Shown: one piece after another, positions 1-7,836 of the stretch
Position numbering within the stretch: position 1 is the stretch's first letter
How the letters are laid out: every line of letters begins with the position of its first letter
DNA from: JBGPOS01 sp041488155
Lineage (GTDB): Bacteria; Chloroflexota; Dehalococcoidia; Tepidiformales; Tepidiformaceae
Direction: 5' to 3'
Assembly (NCBI GenBank): GCA_041488155.1
Contig: JBGPOS010000066.1
Location: forward strand, 1 to 21,394
Length of the DNA: 21,394 nucleotides
Program-made: the position numbers and the translations under genes
Notes under the pieces: generated by a model
Databases searched by the model: none
What the model was told of the DNA's origin: nothing
Seen by the model: only the letters and a program-made list of their open reading frames with translations

Positions 1-521
1 GCCGGAACACCCCCGAGGGGTTGTGTCACGTTCAGCGCCGTCGCGAGGACAGGCGGCATCGCAACCACCTGCAAGACAACCCATGCCCCAATGGCGAGAC
101 CGGGAAGAAGAAGCGGCGCCTGCGGGAGAAGGGGGCGGGCCAGGTCGAACCCCCAGGTCTTGATGCCGTAGGGGGAGTCCTCGTCGAGGATCAGCCACCG
201 GTCCGATGTGTGAAACGAGAAGCGCTGCGGTCCGAGCTGCTGCCGCAGACGAACAACGAGCCACGTACGCAGCCCCACCAAACCGAGCAACAGAGGGGCC
301 GAGTACCAGAGCGGGATATAGGCCCAGGGCTGGATCGAGCCGATCGCGGCCACAGAACCCACGATCAGCAGGAAGGTCAGCCACTCCAAGGCCAGGCAAA
401 CGGCTCGTAACGAACGCGCCGCGGTCATGATGCGTCGATCCGAGATTACGCCCGGCCGCTCGACCGGCGGCGGGAACGCCGTCACCTCTGCTCCGACGGG
501 CCGCTCCCCTTCTTCAGTCAT
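1..521 (-). CDS. O-antigen ligase/polymerase-type membrane protein, N-terminal part (runs off the window)
   Basis: The frame opens with ATG at 521 and is still open at base 1, so only about 173 N-terminal residues are visible. After a roughly 38-residue cytoplasmic-looking, proline-rich leader come two close hydrophobic segments (about residues 41-62 and 68-90). The turn between them is GSIQPWAY (61-68). An equivalent G-x-x-x-P-W-A-Y turn is common at the start of O-antigen ligase/Wzy_C-type polymerases. A soluble stretch (about 91-130) and another hydrophobic segment (about 131-160) follow. The ATG overlaps the TGA of the preceding glycosyltransferase gene by 4 bp (ATGA, 518-521), which supports this start; M32 (ATG at 428) is an alternative. 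The family call is inferred from topology and this motif. The diagnostic C-terminal loop lies outside the window, so another polytopic polysaccharide protein is possible. Confidence 0.6.
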   Translation of the reverse strand, partial: MTEEGERPVGAEVTAFPPPVERPGVISDRRIMTAARSLRAVCLALEWLTFLLIVGSVAAIGSIQPWAYIPLWYSAPLLLGLVGLRTWLVVRLRQQLGPQRFSFHTSDRWLILDEDSPYGIKTWGFDLARPLLPQAPLLLPGLAIGAWVVLQVVAMPPVLATALNVTQPLGGVP

Positions 522-1780
522 GCTCTTACGTCTTCCCGACCGCCCGTCGTCTTGCCAGGGGGCGCGAAGGATCTGGCGGCTGCCTTCTCGAGGACGTCCG
601 CGATGCGTCCGCAGTTTCTTTCGCGGTCGAAGTGCTCGTGGGCGTAGGCGAGCGCGGCGGCGCCCCGCCTCGCGCGCTCCGCTGGATCCTTGGCGCTCTC
701 GACGGCCGCGAGCAAGCCATCGACATCGCCCTCGCCAACGACCCTCCCGCCCCCCGACTCCTCGATCCACGCGGCCACTTCGTTCTCGCGTCCTCCCACG
801 AAAATCACGGTCCGGCCCACAGCGAAACTGCCCTGAAGCTTACTCGGCACGATGAGCCCCTGCCAGGCTTGGTCGAGACTCACCAGGTGAACGTCGGCAG
901 CCGCGAGGCTGGCGACAAGGCGGTCGGCCGGTACGTAGGGCAGCATCTGTATCCGGGCTTGCGGAAGCTCCAAAGCGGCACGCTCCACCTCGGCGCGTCG
1001 CGGGCCGTCTCCCACGAACGCCCAGAGTGGGCCGCCGGCGCCCAGCCGGCGCGCTCCTTCCACGAACTCGCCGAATCGGTGCCCGCGCCCCATGTTCCCG
1101 GAGTAGAGGAGGACGAGATCGCCTGTGCTCCAACCTCGCTCCGCGCGAACAACATCCGATCGACCCCGGCCCGGCGGTGAAGGGGGGCCAAGGCTCCACA
1201 GAGGGACGGCGTCGACGGATAGAGAGGAGGGTGTGTAGCGAGACACTCTCTTCGACATGAACGGACCTAGAGCGATCGCGGCCCGAGCCCCCCGGAATTG
1301 GAGGCGGGACAAGGCCTCCAGCACCCGGAGCAGGACGCTTCCAGGCCCAAGGATTCCGTCGGCGACCAGCGTGTCGGGATAGAGATCCATCACCCAATGG
1401 GCTAGCGCCGCGCCACGAAGGCGGGCGACAAGAGTGGCGGCGAGACCGAGATACGGAGGCGTTGTCATCGTGAGAACAAGATCGGGACGCCATCCCGCGC
1501 GGAGCCCAGCGATCGTCGCAAGGCCCAGATAGGACAAATAGTCGAGGACTCGACGGAGCTTGGTGCGCCGGCCAAACGCCGTGCCGTGGACTCTCCGGAT
1601 CTCGATGCCGTCGAGGGATTCGTCTCGGGGATAGACCGCTTCGCTGGAGTAGGCTCTCCGCGATGCGATGACGTGAACGGAATGGCCACGGGCCGCCAGC
1701 GCTCGTCCCAGTTGATGAAGTGCCTGACCGGTGGGCGCGAGGTCGGGTGAGTAGTATTGGTTCAGGAGAAGAACGCGCAT
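518..1780 (-). CDS. Glycosyltransferase family 4, WbuB/WcaI-like
   Basis: 420 residues; transfers an activated sugar to a lipid-linked intermediate at the cytoplasmic membrane. The start is the ATG at 1780, because the protein then opens with MRVLLLNQYYSPDLAPTG, the usual beta-strand and loop of this subfamily. The open frame extends to 1867 but would overlap the flippase end and add 29 unrelated residues. Visible motifs: TTPPYLGL (106-113), a conserved DLYPD (132-136), the second Rossmann domain start LLYSGNMGRGH (224-234), VGDG (256-259), and PSKLQGSFAVGRTVIFVGG (312-330) followed by NEVAAWI. This PSKL...NEVA layout is typical of WcaI/WbuB-type transferases and replaces the classic E-x7-E. 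The gene starts 31 bp after the flippase stop and is coupled to the next gene by an ATGA overlap. Donor and acceptor sugars cannot be read from the sequence. Confidence 0.85.
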   Translation of the reverse strand: MRVLLLNQYYSPDLAPTGQALHQLGRALAARGHSVHVIASRRAYSSEAVYPRDESLDGIEIRRVHGTAFGRRTKLRRVLDYLSYLGLATIAGLRAGWRPDLVLTMTTPPYLGLAATLVARLRGAALAHWVMDLYPDTLVADGILGPGSVLLRVLEALSRLQFRGARAAIALGPFMSKRVSRYTPSSLSVDAVPLWSLGPPSPPGRGRSDVVRAERGWSTGDLVLLYSGNMGRGHRFGEFVEGARRLGAGGPLWAFVGDGPRRAEVERAALELPQARIQMLPYVPADRLVASLAAADVHLVSLDQAWQGLIVPSKLQGSFAVGRTVIFVGGRENEVAAWIEESGGGRVVGEGDVDGLLAAVESAKDPAERARRGAAALAYAHEHFDRERNCGRIADVLEKAAARSFAPPGKTTGGREDVRA

Positions 1781-1811
1781 TGTCGGTTGCGGAGAACAGC
1801 TTGCCTTGCCC

Positions 1812-3386
1812 TCATTGCGCGGGGACGAAGATTCGCAAAGCCTTCTCCGCAGCAGCCCGCCATCCACTCGCGCGAGCCGGTTCGCCTTGGCCTGCGGGTG
1901 CTGCCCAGAGCTTGCAGCCCAGCATCAGCCCCAGGCAGGCCAGATACAGCAAAACAGCAACAAGCAGCGTCTGCGCCCGTGTCGCGTGCTGACCCGCGGC
2001 CCGAACGACGAGGAGCGTCGGTGTGAACCCGACGTGAACCCCGAGGCCGAAGACCGCGGCGGCGGCCCAGAGCGGCCAGGCCTCTCTCATCACGGAGCGC
2101 GCTGTCTCGAATCCGCTCAGTCCGATGGCCCTATGCGCGTCGCGCGCCAGAAGGCCCGCTCCCGCCGTCATCGCGAGAGCCGTACCGATGGCTGCTCCGT
2201 CCACACCCCATAGCCGGACCAGAGCCAAGCTCAGGGGAATGTTCAGGGCCATCGACAGGAGCGCTGCCCGCGCTTGAATGCCAGGACGATCGAGCGCCTG
2301 CACCAGCGTCCCGCTGGGAAAGACGAGAAGGTTGGCGGCAGTTCCCGCGGCAAGAGCCATGAAGGCCCAACGCCCCGCGTAGCCAATGTTCCCCACCCAG
2401 GCGGTCAGGAAGACGGGCGCCACGGCCATCGGCGCCAGGACGAAGAGCGCCACAGAGTGCGCTGCGAGCCCCAGGGTCTTCAGGTACCACCGCCGCAGAC
2501 CGGCGGCGTCGGCCGCGTGGATCGCAGCCGACGGCAGGAAGGTGTCCATCCCGGCGGCCGGGAGGCTACGCAAAGCCAGGATGCTGCGGTTGGCCACCTC
2601 GTAGATCGGAACCGCTGCCAAACCCACGCTTCCGAGGACAACGAACTTGTCGAACTGGAAGTTGACGACCTGCGCCCACTCGTGGAGTTGGACTTTGAGG
2701 CCGAAGCGGAGAAGCCGCCGAGCCGAGCCGGGGTGCCCTCGGTTCCAGAGCGGCCGCACGGGCAGCCGGCGGTGGGCCAACCACACACCCACCAGGCAGA
2801 CGACGAGCTGCGCTCCCCAGAAGGCGATGAGCGTCAACCCGAGGTCCCGCGTGATCGCCGCGGTGGCAGCGGCCGTCATATTGGATGCGAACGCTTGGGC
2901 AGCCGCCAGAGCGGCCACCACCTCGAAGTCCCCCGACGCATACAGAAGATCGAACCCCAGCCTCAGAAGGGACCGCAGCGCGACCGCCACAAAGACGACC
3001 AAGATCATTCCCCCCGGGGAGAGTGCGCCATCCTCGGGAAGCGCCAGCCACGCGGCAAGGCGGGGCGCTTGGGTCGCGCCGAGCGGAACCAGGACTGCGT
3101 ACACGGTAGCAACCGCCAGGACGGCGGTGAACGTCAGACGCCCCACCTCGAGACGATCTCGCGCCTTCAGAGCCACCGCAGCCTGACGGCGGAAGGCTGT
3201 CGGAATCCCGACGTCAAGTACGGAGAATACCGCCGAGCAGCTCAGCAGCAACGCCCAGGCGGCGAAGCCTGATCTGAGAAGATAGTGGATGAGGAGCGGC
3301 ACCATGATGAAGCCGACGGCGAGGTTCAGTCCTCGTCCTGCGGCCATGAGGATGGCGGGGCCCCTCAGGCCGTCACGCGCTCTCAT
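1812..3386 (-). CDS. Polysaccharide flippase (Wzx-like, MOP superfamily)
   Basis: 524 residues with hydrophobic segments spread along nearly the whole length, as in lipid-linked oligosaccharide flippases of the MOP superfamily, which move undecaprenyl-diphosphate repeat units across the inner membrane. The N-terminus MRARDGLRGPAILMAAGRGLNLAVGFIM..LLIHYLL resembles the first helices of Wzx/RfbX-type proteins, and SVLDVGIPTAFRRQAA (about 55-70) matches the second-helix D-x-G-x-x-x-x-x-R region of that family. The ATG at 3386 lies inside the end of the upstream polymerase gene (14-bp overlap with its stop at 3373), which supports the start and points to coupled expression. The length is slightly above the usual 420-500. 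Neighbouring Wzy-like and glycosyltransferase genes support the role; the substrate is unknown. Confidence 0.85.
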   Translation of the reverse strand: MRARDGLRGPAILMAAGRGLNLAVGFIMVPLLIHYLLRSGFAAWALLLSCSAVFSVLDVGIPTAFRRQAAVALKARDRLEVGRLTFTAVLAVATVYAVLVPLGATQAPRLAAWLALPEDGALSPGGMILVVFVAVALRSLLRLGFDLLYASGDFEVVAALAAAQAFASNMTAAATAAITRDLGLTLIAFWGAQLVVCLVGVWLAHRRLPVRPLWNRGHPGSARRLLRFGLKVQLHEWAQVVNFQFDKFVVLGSVGLAAVPIYEVANRSILALRSLPAAGMDTFLPSAAIHAADAAGLRRWYLKTLGLAAHSVALFVLAPMAVAPVFLTAWVGNIGYAGRWAFMALAAGTAANLLVFPSGTLVQALDRPGIQARAALLSMALNIPLSLALVRLWGVDGAAIGTALAMTAGAGLLARDAHRAIGLSGFETARSVMREAWPLWAAAAVFGLGVHVGFTPTLLVVRAAGQHATRAQTLLVAVLLYLACLGLMLGCKLWAAPAGQGEPARASGWRAAAEKALRIFVPAQ

Positions 3387-4725
3387 CGTTGGGCCAACGA
3401 GGAGGAGTGTGCCAGAGCGAGCGTCCGAGCGCCAGACCCAGCAGAACGTTGGCTGGAAAGAGTTCCGTCACGGCCAGCGTGAGGCTGACTAGAGCGAGGA
3501 CTTCGTAGAAAGGCCGGGCCAGGGGATCTCGCCGCCACGCCCATGCCAGAAGGAGGTAGAAAGCCGCGCAACCCAACAGACCGGTCTGGCGAACGAGAGT
3601 GGTAACGGTCGAGTCTCCAGCACCCAGCGAACGAACGCCGCTCAGGCTGGCCAGAGCGTTGGTCCCGCGACCCAGGCCTTCGCCAAAGATGACACGCGAC
3701 CCATCCATCACGGTCAAGACCCGCGTCAGCGAGACGACCCGGCCGCCGGGCCCGAAGACGCCCTTGAAGATGGTCTGGCGGCCCAGAAGCGGCGGGAGCA
3801 TCGCCAAGACGACGGAGGCCACGAGAGCCGACACCAGCACAACCCGGACTCGGCTTCTCTTGGGCGCCGAGCGGAAGATCGCCGCGGCCACCCACCAGAG
3901 CAGCGCAACGACGCCGGTCGCGGAGCCCGATAACCAGACCAGCGCCACGCACACGCTGAGCAACAACGGCCAGCGTCGTCTCTGGGGCAGGTAGGCTGAG
4001 ACGAAGGCGAAGCCGACAACCGCAAAGACTCCCAAGCTGTTCGGAAATGTGAACGTCCCCGCCATGCGGCGTGGAAGATGGAGAAAGGGAAGGTACCCGT
4101 TGACCGGGATGCCGAAAAGAAATTGCGAAGGCACGAACAAGAGCTGCGCCATGAGCAGAATGGCGACCCACAGTGCCACAGTCGACAAGCCCTCGGCGGC
4201 GATGAATCCTGCGGAGGTCAGCGCAATCGCCAAGAACAGGAAGGACCGTGCGCCAACCGCCAGCGCAAGCCCATCCCCCTGTGCAGCTATACCTAGAGCC
4301 GCGCCAACTGCCACCAGCGTGAGCAGGATCGCCGAGGGCGAAAGCCCCCGAATCGCAGCCCAGCCGGACCTCGGCTTGCAGGCGAGACAGAGAGCCACAA
4401 GGACAAGAGCGAAACCATCCTTGGCGCGCTTGAGCCACACCCCCGGAGGACTTACGTGCAGCGCGTACTCGGCCCCTTGACGATGGGGAATACGTGGTGG
4501 GCTGGACAGATCGGGGACCTCGCATCGACGCCCAACCCCCACCGGAGCCGAAGTCGTGACTCCATCGGGGCAGTGAAGCTCCCAATACGTCTCGTAGCCT
4601 GCTTTGTCCCAAACCCCGATGAGTTTGAGATGAGTTCCGAGCCCGTTCAGAAGGGCGGCCAAGAGAAGACCGGGGCCAACCAAGGCTCTGAGGTGCCCCA
4701 GACGACCGGTCGGAATGGCTGTCAC
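3373..4725 (-). CDS. O-antigen polymerase/ligase-like membrane protein (Wzy_C type)
   Basis: 450 residues, polytopic. A first hydrophobic segment (about 10-30) is followed by an extra-membrane stretch of about 65 residues containing two cysteines (C52, C68), then a series of membrane helices. The motif RMAGTFTFPNSLGVF (220-234) is the R-x-x-G-T-F-x-x-P-N signature of the Wzy/WaaL polymerase and ligase superfamily. Near the C-terminus, GEGLGRGTNALASL followed by GDSTVTTLVRQTGLLG matches the large periplasmic loop and the following helix of that group. These enzymes join lipid-linked repeat units, or transfer a finished chain, on the periplasmic face. The start is GTG at 4725, 22 bp after the carbamoyltransferase stop; no in-frame ATG lies close by. 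Next to the flippase it most likely serves as Wzy, but sequence alone does not separate polymerase from ligase. Confidence 0.8.
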   Translation of the reverse strand: MTAIPTGRLGHLRALVGPGLLLAALLNGLGTHLKLIGVWDKAGYETYWELHCPDGVTTSAPVGVGRRCEVPDLSSPPRIPHRQGAEYALHVSPPGVWLKRAKDGFALVLVALCLACKPRSGWAAIRGLSPSAILLTLVAVGAALGIAAQGDGLALAVGARSFLFLAIALTSAGFIAAEGLSTVALWVAILLMAQLLFVPSQFLFGIPVNGYLPFLHLPRRMAGTFTFPNSLGVFAVVGFAFVSAYLPQRRRWPLLLSVCVALVWLSGSATGVVALLWWVAAAIFRSAPKRSRVRVVLVSALVASVVLAMLPPLLGRQTIFKGVFGPGGRVVSLTRVLTVMDGSRVIFGEGLGRGTNALASLSGVRSLGAGDSTVTTLVRQTGLLGCAAFYLLLAWAWRRDPLARPFYEVLALVSLTLAVTELFPANVLLGLALGRSLWHTPPRWPNDESA

Positions 4726-4747
4726 TCTGCCGCCGCCCTCTGGCTGA

Positions 4748-6499
4748 CTAGGGTTCTGGAGGTTTCGTCAGAAGGTATCGTCCCAGCACCAGCGCGTCCA
4801 TGTCCGTGCGCCTGAAACAAGCCACGGCCTGCTCCGGTGTGTCCACGATGGGCTCGTTTTCGTTGAAGCTGGTGTTGAGCACGACACCGACGCCTGTCTT
4901 CTGGCGGAAGCCTTCGATGAGATCGTAGTACAGCGGGTTCTCGTCGCGAGACACGGACTGCAATCGGCCCGTGCCGTCCACGTGAGTGACGGCCGGCAGT
5001 CGCTCGCGCCACTCGGGCCGGATCTTGATCACGTGCATCATGAACGGGCTGTCGACATCCTGTTCGAAGTAAGTACCGACGAGTGGCTCTAGGACCGATG
5101 GCGCAAATGGGCGGAAGGACTCGCGCCGCTTGATCTTGGCGTTGATGACGTCCTTCATTTCGGGCCGCGTGGGGTCCGCCAGGATCGAGCGATTGCCAAG
5201 AGCCCGAGGTCCCCATTCGCTCCGTCCCTGATACCAACCGATCACCTTCCCGTCGACCATTTGCTGGACGACAGCCGGCACCAACTCCCCCTTGCCGAGT
5301 ACCTTCACGGTGTGGCCCAAAGCGGCGGCCGCCTGACGCAGGCGCTCATCCGAGTAGCCGGGGCCCCAGAAGGCATGGCGCATGTGGAACCGCTTCGTCT
5401 GCCCCAGAACCGAGTGCCAGCAGTGATAAGCGGCGCCGAGGCATGTCCCGTCGTCTGACGCGGCCGCCTGGATGTACTGATACCGAAACGGCGTATCCCG
5501 AAGAATGCGAGCGTTGGCGACGCCGTTGAGGGAGCATCCGCCTGCCATGACAAGGCTGTCGCTGGGCACGAGGGAATGGAGGCGGCGCAGGCAGTGCATG
5601 GCCACCTCTTCGAACCGCACCTGGCACGATCGCGCCAGTTCCTTGTGCCTCTGCTCCAGGGGCTCGTCGCGGCGTCTGGCAGGTCCCAGCCGCTCCACCA
5701 GGTGATCTGTGAACAGCCGGCCCATTGCGATGCGGCCTTCCGACGTCAGGCGCCCGCTTTCGCCCCCCTCATGCATGCCGAAAAACCTGCTGTCCAGTGA
5801 GAACCAGCCGTCGGGCCGTTCCTGCACGAGCGTCTTCATCAGATCGGCGTGAGCGTCCTCGCCGTAAGGCGCCAACCCCATGACCTTGTACTCTTCGCCG
5901 AAATCATCGAAGCCGATGAACTGGCAGAGCGCCGTGTAGAAGAAGCCCAGGCTGTGCGGCAAGTGAACCCGATCCAAGACCTGGATCTTGTTGCCCTCGC
6001 ACCGGGCAGCCATGAGACTGACGAAGTCCCCCGAGGCGTCGTAGGAGAACCCGGCTGTCACGCCGTCGAACGGAGAGAGGTAGTAGGCGCTGGCAATGTG
6101 AGCGAGATGATGCTCGACCTTGACGGTCTCAAAGCGAAGCTCAGCGGGGTCCACGCCACAAATCTCGGCGAGACGTTCCTTCAACCCCTGTGTGCGCTTG
6201 TTCCGCCGAAGATGCTCTACGACGGCTCCGGCCGATTGGAGTGGGCGCCTCAGAACGTATCTGGCCTTTGCGGCGTAGTTGGCGGACGGGTCTCGCGCTA
6301 TCGCGACGTGGGTCACGTCCTTCAGTCGAAGGCCCGCGTCCTCGAGCAAGCGGCGGATCGCATTGGCGGGGAATCGTGGGGAGTGCTTGAGCCGATCTCC
6401 GAGCCGTTCTTCAGCGACAGCGCCGGTGAGAACGCCGTCGATGACAAGGCATGCCGCCGAGTCAGCGTGGAAGGCGTTGATGCCGAGAATGGCGGTCAT
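4748..6499 (-). CDS. Carbamoyltransferase, NodU/CmcH family
   Basis: 583 residues, the normal family length. These enzymes move a carbamoyl group from carbamoyl phosphate, via carbamoyl-AMP, onto a hydroxyl, here presumably of a sugar. The N-terminal Kae1/YgjD-like domain starts MTAILGINAFHADSAACLV and contains the metal-binding HHLAH (H130, H131, H134), DASGD (154-158) and EEYKVMGLAPYG (202-213). GGCSLNGVAN (320-329) and SDDGTCLGAA (348-357) follow. The C-terminal domain carries WYQGRSEWGPRALGNRSILADP (422-443), FRPFAPSVL (462-470) and LNTSFN (541-546). The ATG at 6499 overlaps the upstream TGA by 4 bp and the protein then begins exactly at the family start. The frame continues to 6787, but those 96 residues look non-coding. 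A decayed copy of its 5' end lies upstream at 7818-8174. Confidence 0.95.
   Translation of the reverse strand: MTAILGINAFHADSAACLVIDGVLTGAVAEERLGDRLKHSPRFPANAIRRLLEDAGLRLKDVTHVAIARDPSANYAAKARYVLRRPLQSAGAVVEHLRRNKRTQGLKERLAEICGVDPAELRFETVKVEHHLAHIASAYYLSPFDGVTAGFSYDASGDFVSLMAARCEGNKIQVLDRVHLPHSLGFFYTALCQFIGFDDFGEEYKVMGLAPYGEDAHADLMKTLVQERPDGWFSLDSRFFGMHEGGESGRLTSEGRIAMGRLFTDHLVERLGPARRRDEPLEQRHKELARSCQVRFEEVAMHCLRRLHSLVPSDSLVMAGGCSLNGVANARILRDTPFRYQYIQAAASDDGTCLGAAYHCWHSVLGQTKRFHMRHAFWGPGYSDERLRQAAAALGHTVKVLGKGELVPAVVQQMVDGKVIGWYQGRSEWGPRALGNRSILADPTRPEMKDVINAKIKRRESFRPFAPSVLEPLVGTYFEQDVDSPFMMHVIKIRPEWRERLPAVTHVDGTGRLQSVSRDENPLYYDLIEGFRQKTGVGVVLNTSFNENEPIVDTPEQAVACFRRTDMDALVLGRYLLTKPPEP
5888..6499 (-). 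repeat. Intact counterpart of the duplicated carbamoyltransferase 5' segment
   Basis: Bases 6189-6499 of the intact carbamoyltransferase gene align without gaps to 7864-8174. I count about 31 mismatches in 311 positions, roughly 90% identity. Bases 5888-5937 align to 7818-7866 with one missing base and no substitution. The 254 bases between these two blocks are present here and absent from the other copy. The repeats are direct and their start-codon ends are 1675 bp apart. Confidence 0.9.
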
Positions 6500-7836
6500 G
6501 CTCGGGAGGCCTCCAGTCTCGAAGGCTCTTCTTGATCGACGGCAAGCGGGAGGAGCAAAAACAAGAATGGGATGTTCCGTCTCGCTTCGCCGAGGGCTGT
6601 GTATGCGGATATGAGCGCGTAGACCATTGTTCCGGCTACAACGGCAACGGCCCAACCATTCCCATGGCGACACCCTCGCGCCGCAGACCAAACGCAGACC
6701 AGTGTGTAGCCCACGTAGATTAGCTCGAGCCCTGTGCGGCCCACCCAGTCGGTCTGAAAGGAAGGTACCGAGGGCATTCTGGTCCACAAGAGCACGGCGC
6801 GGAGTGTAGTACTGGCGAACAACTCCATGGGGTGCTCTTGCCGGCGCTCCGCCGCGACTCTCTCGAGTTCCGCCTCAAGTCGTCGCGGAGCGTCAGGAGA
6901 CTTGTCCAAGGCGAGTGCCACGATGCGTGCCCTCTCTCCGGCGCTACGAAATGCCCTCGGCGGCGCCGCGCCCAGTTTCTCCGGGTGCCACACGAAGCGC
7001 ATGGCGTCCTCGCCGCCCGACCATGTTCGAACCCACGCGCTAACACCCGAAGTGAGGTCTTCGGTGGGCACAAATACCGTCGGGACCAGGTGGCCAGTGG
7101 CCTCGAGGCAGTGCCATTGCCAGGGAGCCATCACAAGGCCTGCTGAGGCAAGAAGCAGCGCAGCCCGCAGGGGCGTCCGGCGCAAGCGAAGGAAGAAGGC
7201 AAAGCCGCCGAAAGCGGCGACGAATAGCAGCCCCGGCGCAGTCAATGCGATGAACGACAGAAGCGCTCCCGCCAGCGCCGCACGGGCGTTTGCCCCTTTG
7301 CCATTGGGTGGCGCCCACGCCACGTAGAGCAACAAGACACAGAGAAACGACGTGAATGTCTCGGACAGGACGTAGGAGCATTGCCTGGGATTCAGGGCGA
7401 GCGCCAACGCTACAAGCGCCGCGACTGTGCATGAGCTCGCCTGCCGAACCACGACGAAGAGAAGCCCGCAGGTGAGGGACCCGAGGACTATGTTGACGGT
7501 CGAAAGCGAATCGCTGGTGACGCCTAGCTTTCCAAGCAGTGCAATGAAGACGGGGTACCCCGGAGGCAAGTCAACTGAAGGTCGCCCCTTCCAGTGGAAG
7601 CCCTGCCCATTGGACAGATCTGCGGCTTGCTTCACAAAGCGATCGCAGTCCGGCGTCCAGACGGGGGCCCAGAGAGCAGCTCGCATCAGGAGGGCGAGGC
7701 CAAAGATGCCCACGAAAACCAAGGCGTCGACGCGGGACAAGTGCCCCGTGTCGCTCATCCTGCCCGCGGCTGCGACAGGAACAGGGGGGTCGTCAGGCAG
7801 GGTCACCTTAGAATCGCGTACTCTTCGCGAAATCAT
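6496..7836 (-). CDS. GT-C-type membrane glycosyltransferase (GT39/ArnT-like)
   Basis: 446 residues with many hydrophobic segments from about residue 36 onward. After the first helix comes an acidic loop, TPDCDRFVKQAADLSNGQGFHW (D63, D65), followed by DLPPGYPVF (89-97). This is the layout of polyprenyl-phosphate-sugar-dependent GT-C enzymes of the PMT_2/ArnT group, where acidic residues of the first periplasmic loop are catalytic and a PP(x)YP motif follows. It would act on the periplasmic side of the membrane. The start is uncertain: ATG at 7836 lies inside the decayed carbamoyltransferase copy and overlaps its TGA (ATGA); GTG at 7806 and ATG at 7758 are alternatives, and 7758 gives the most natural leader before helix 1. 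The 3' end overlaps the intact carbamoyltransferase start by 4 bp. It is not obviously similar to the other GT-C-like protein at 8171-9832. Confidence 0.75.
   Translation of the reverse strand: MISRRVRDSKVTLPDDPPVPVAAAGRMSDTGHLSRVDALVFVGIFGLALLMRAALWAPVWTPDCDRFVKQAADLSNGQGFHWKGRPSVDLPPGYPVFIALLGKLGVTSDSLSTVNIVLGSLTCGLLFVVVRQASSCTVAALVALALALNPRQCSYVLSETFTSFLCVLLLYVAWAPPNGKGANARAALAGALLSFIALTAPGLLFVAAFGGFAFFLRLRRTPLRAALLLASAGLVMAPWQWHCLEATGHLVPTVFVPTEDLTSGVSAWVRTWSGGEDAMRFVWHPEKLGAAPPRAFRSAGERARIVALALDKSPDAPRRLEAELERVAAERRQEHPMELFASTTLRAVLLWTRMPSVPSFQTDWVGRTGLELIYVGYTLVCVWSAARGCRHGNGWAVAVVAGTMVYALISAYTALGEARRNIPFLFLLLPLAVDQEEPSRLEASRA

Noticed and set aside
2274..3272. Long plus-strand open frame opposite the flippase gene
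   Set aside because: Low-complexity Arg/Gly/Gln-rich translation with no motif; a shadow produced by GC-rich codons on the other strand, where a clear Wzx-like protein is encoded.
3383..4612. 409-residue minus-strand frame within the Wzy-like gene
   Set aside because: Arg/Pro/Ser-rich translation in a shifted frame; the overlapping frame has the membrane helices and the PN motif.
4711..4725. Third copy of the carbamoyltransferase start (MTAIP at the Wzy-like start resembles MTAIL)
   Set aside because: Similarity is limited to about five codons and does not continue, so chance is sufficient.
6500..6787. 96-residue N-terminal extension of the carbamoyltransferase
   Set aside because: It lies inside the upstream GT-C gene, has no family similarity, and the ATG at 6499 gives the exact family start with an ATGA overlap.
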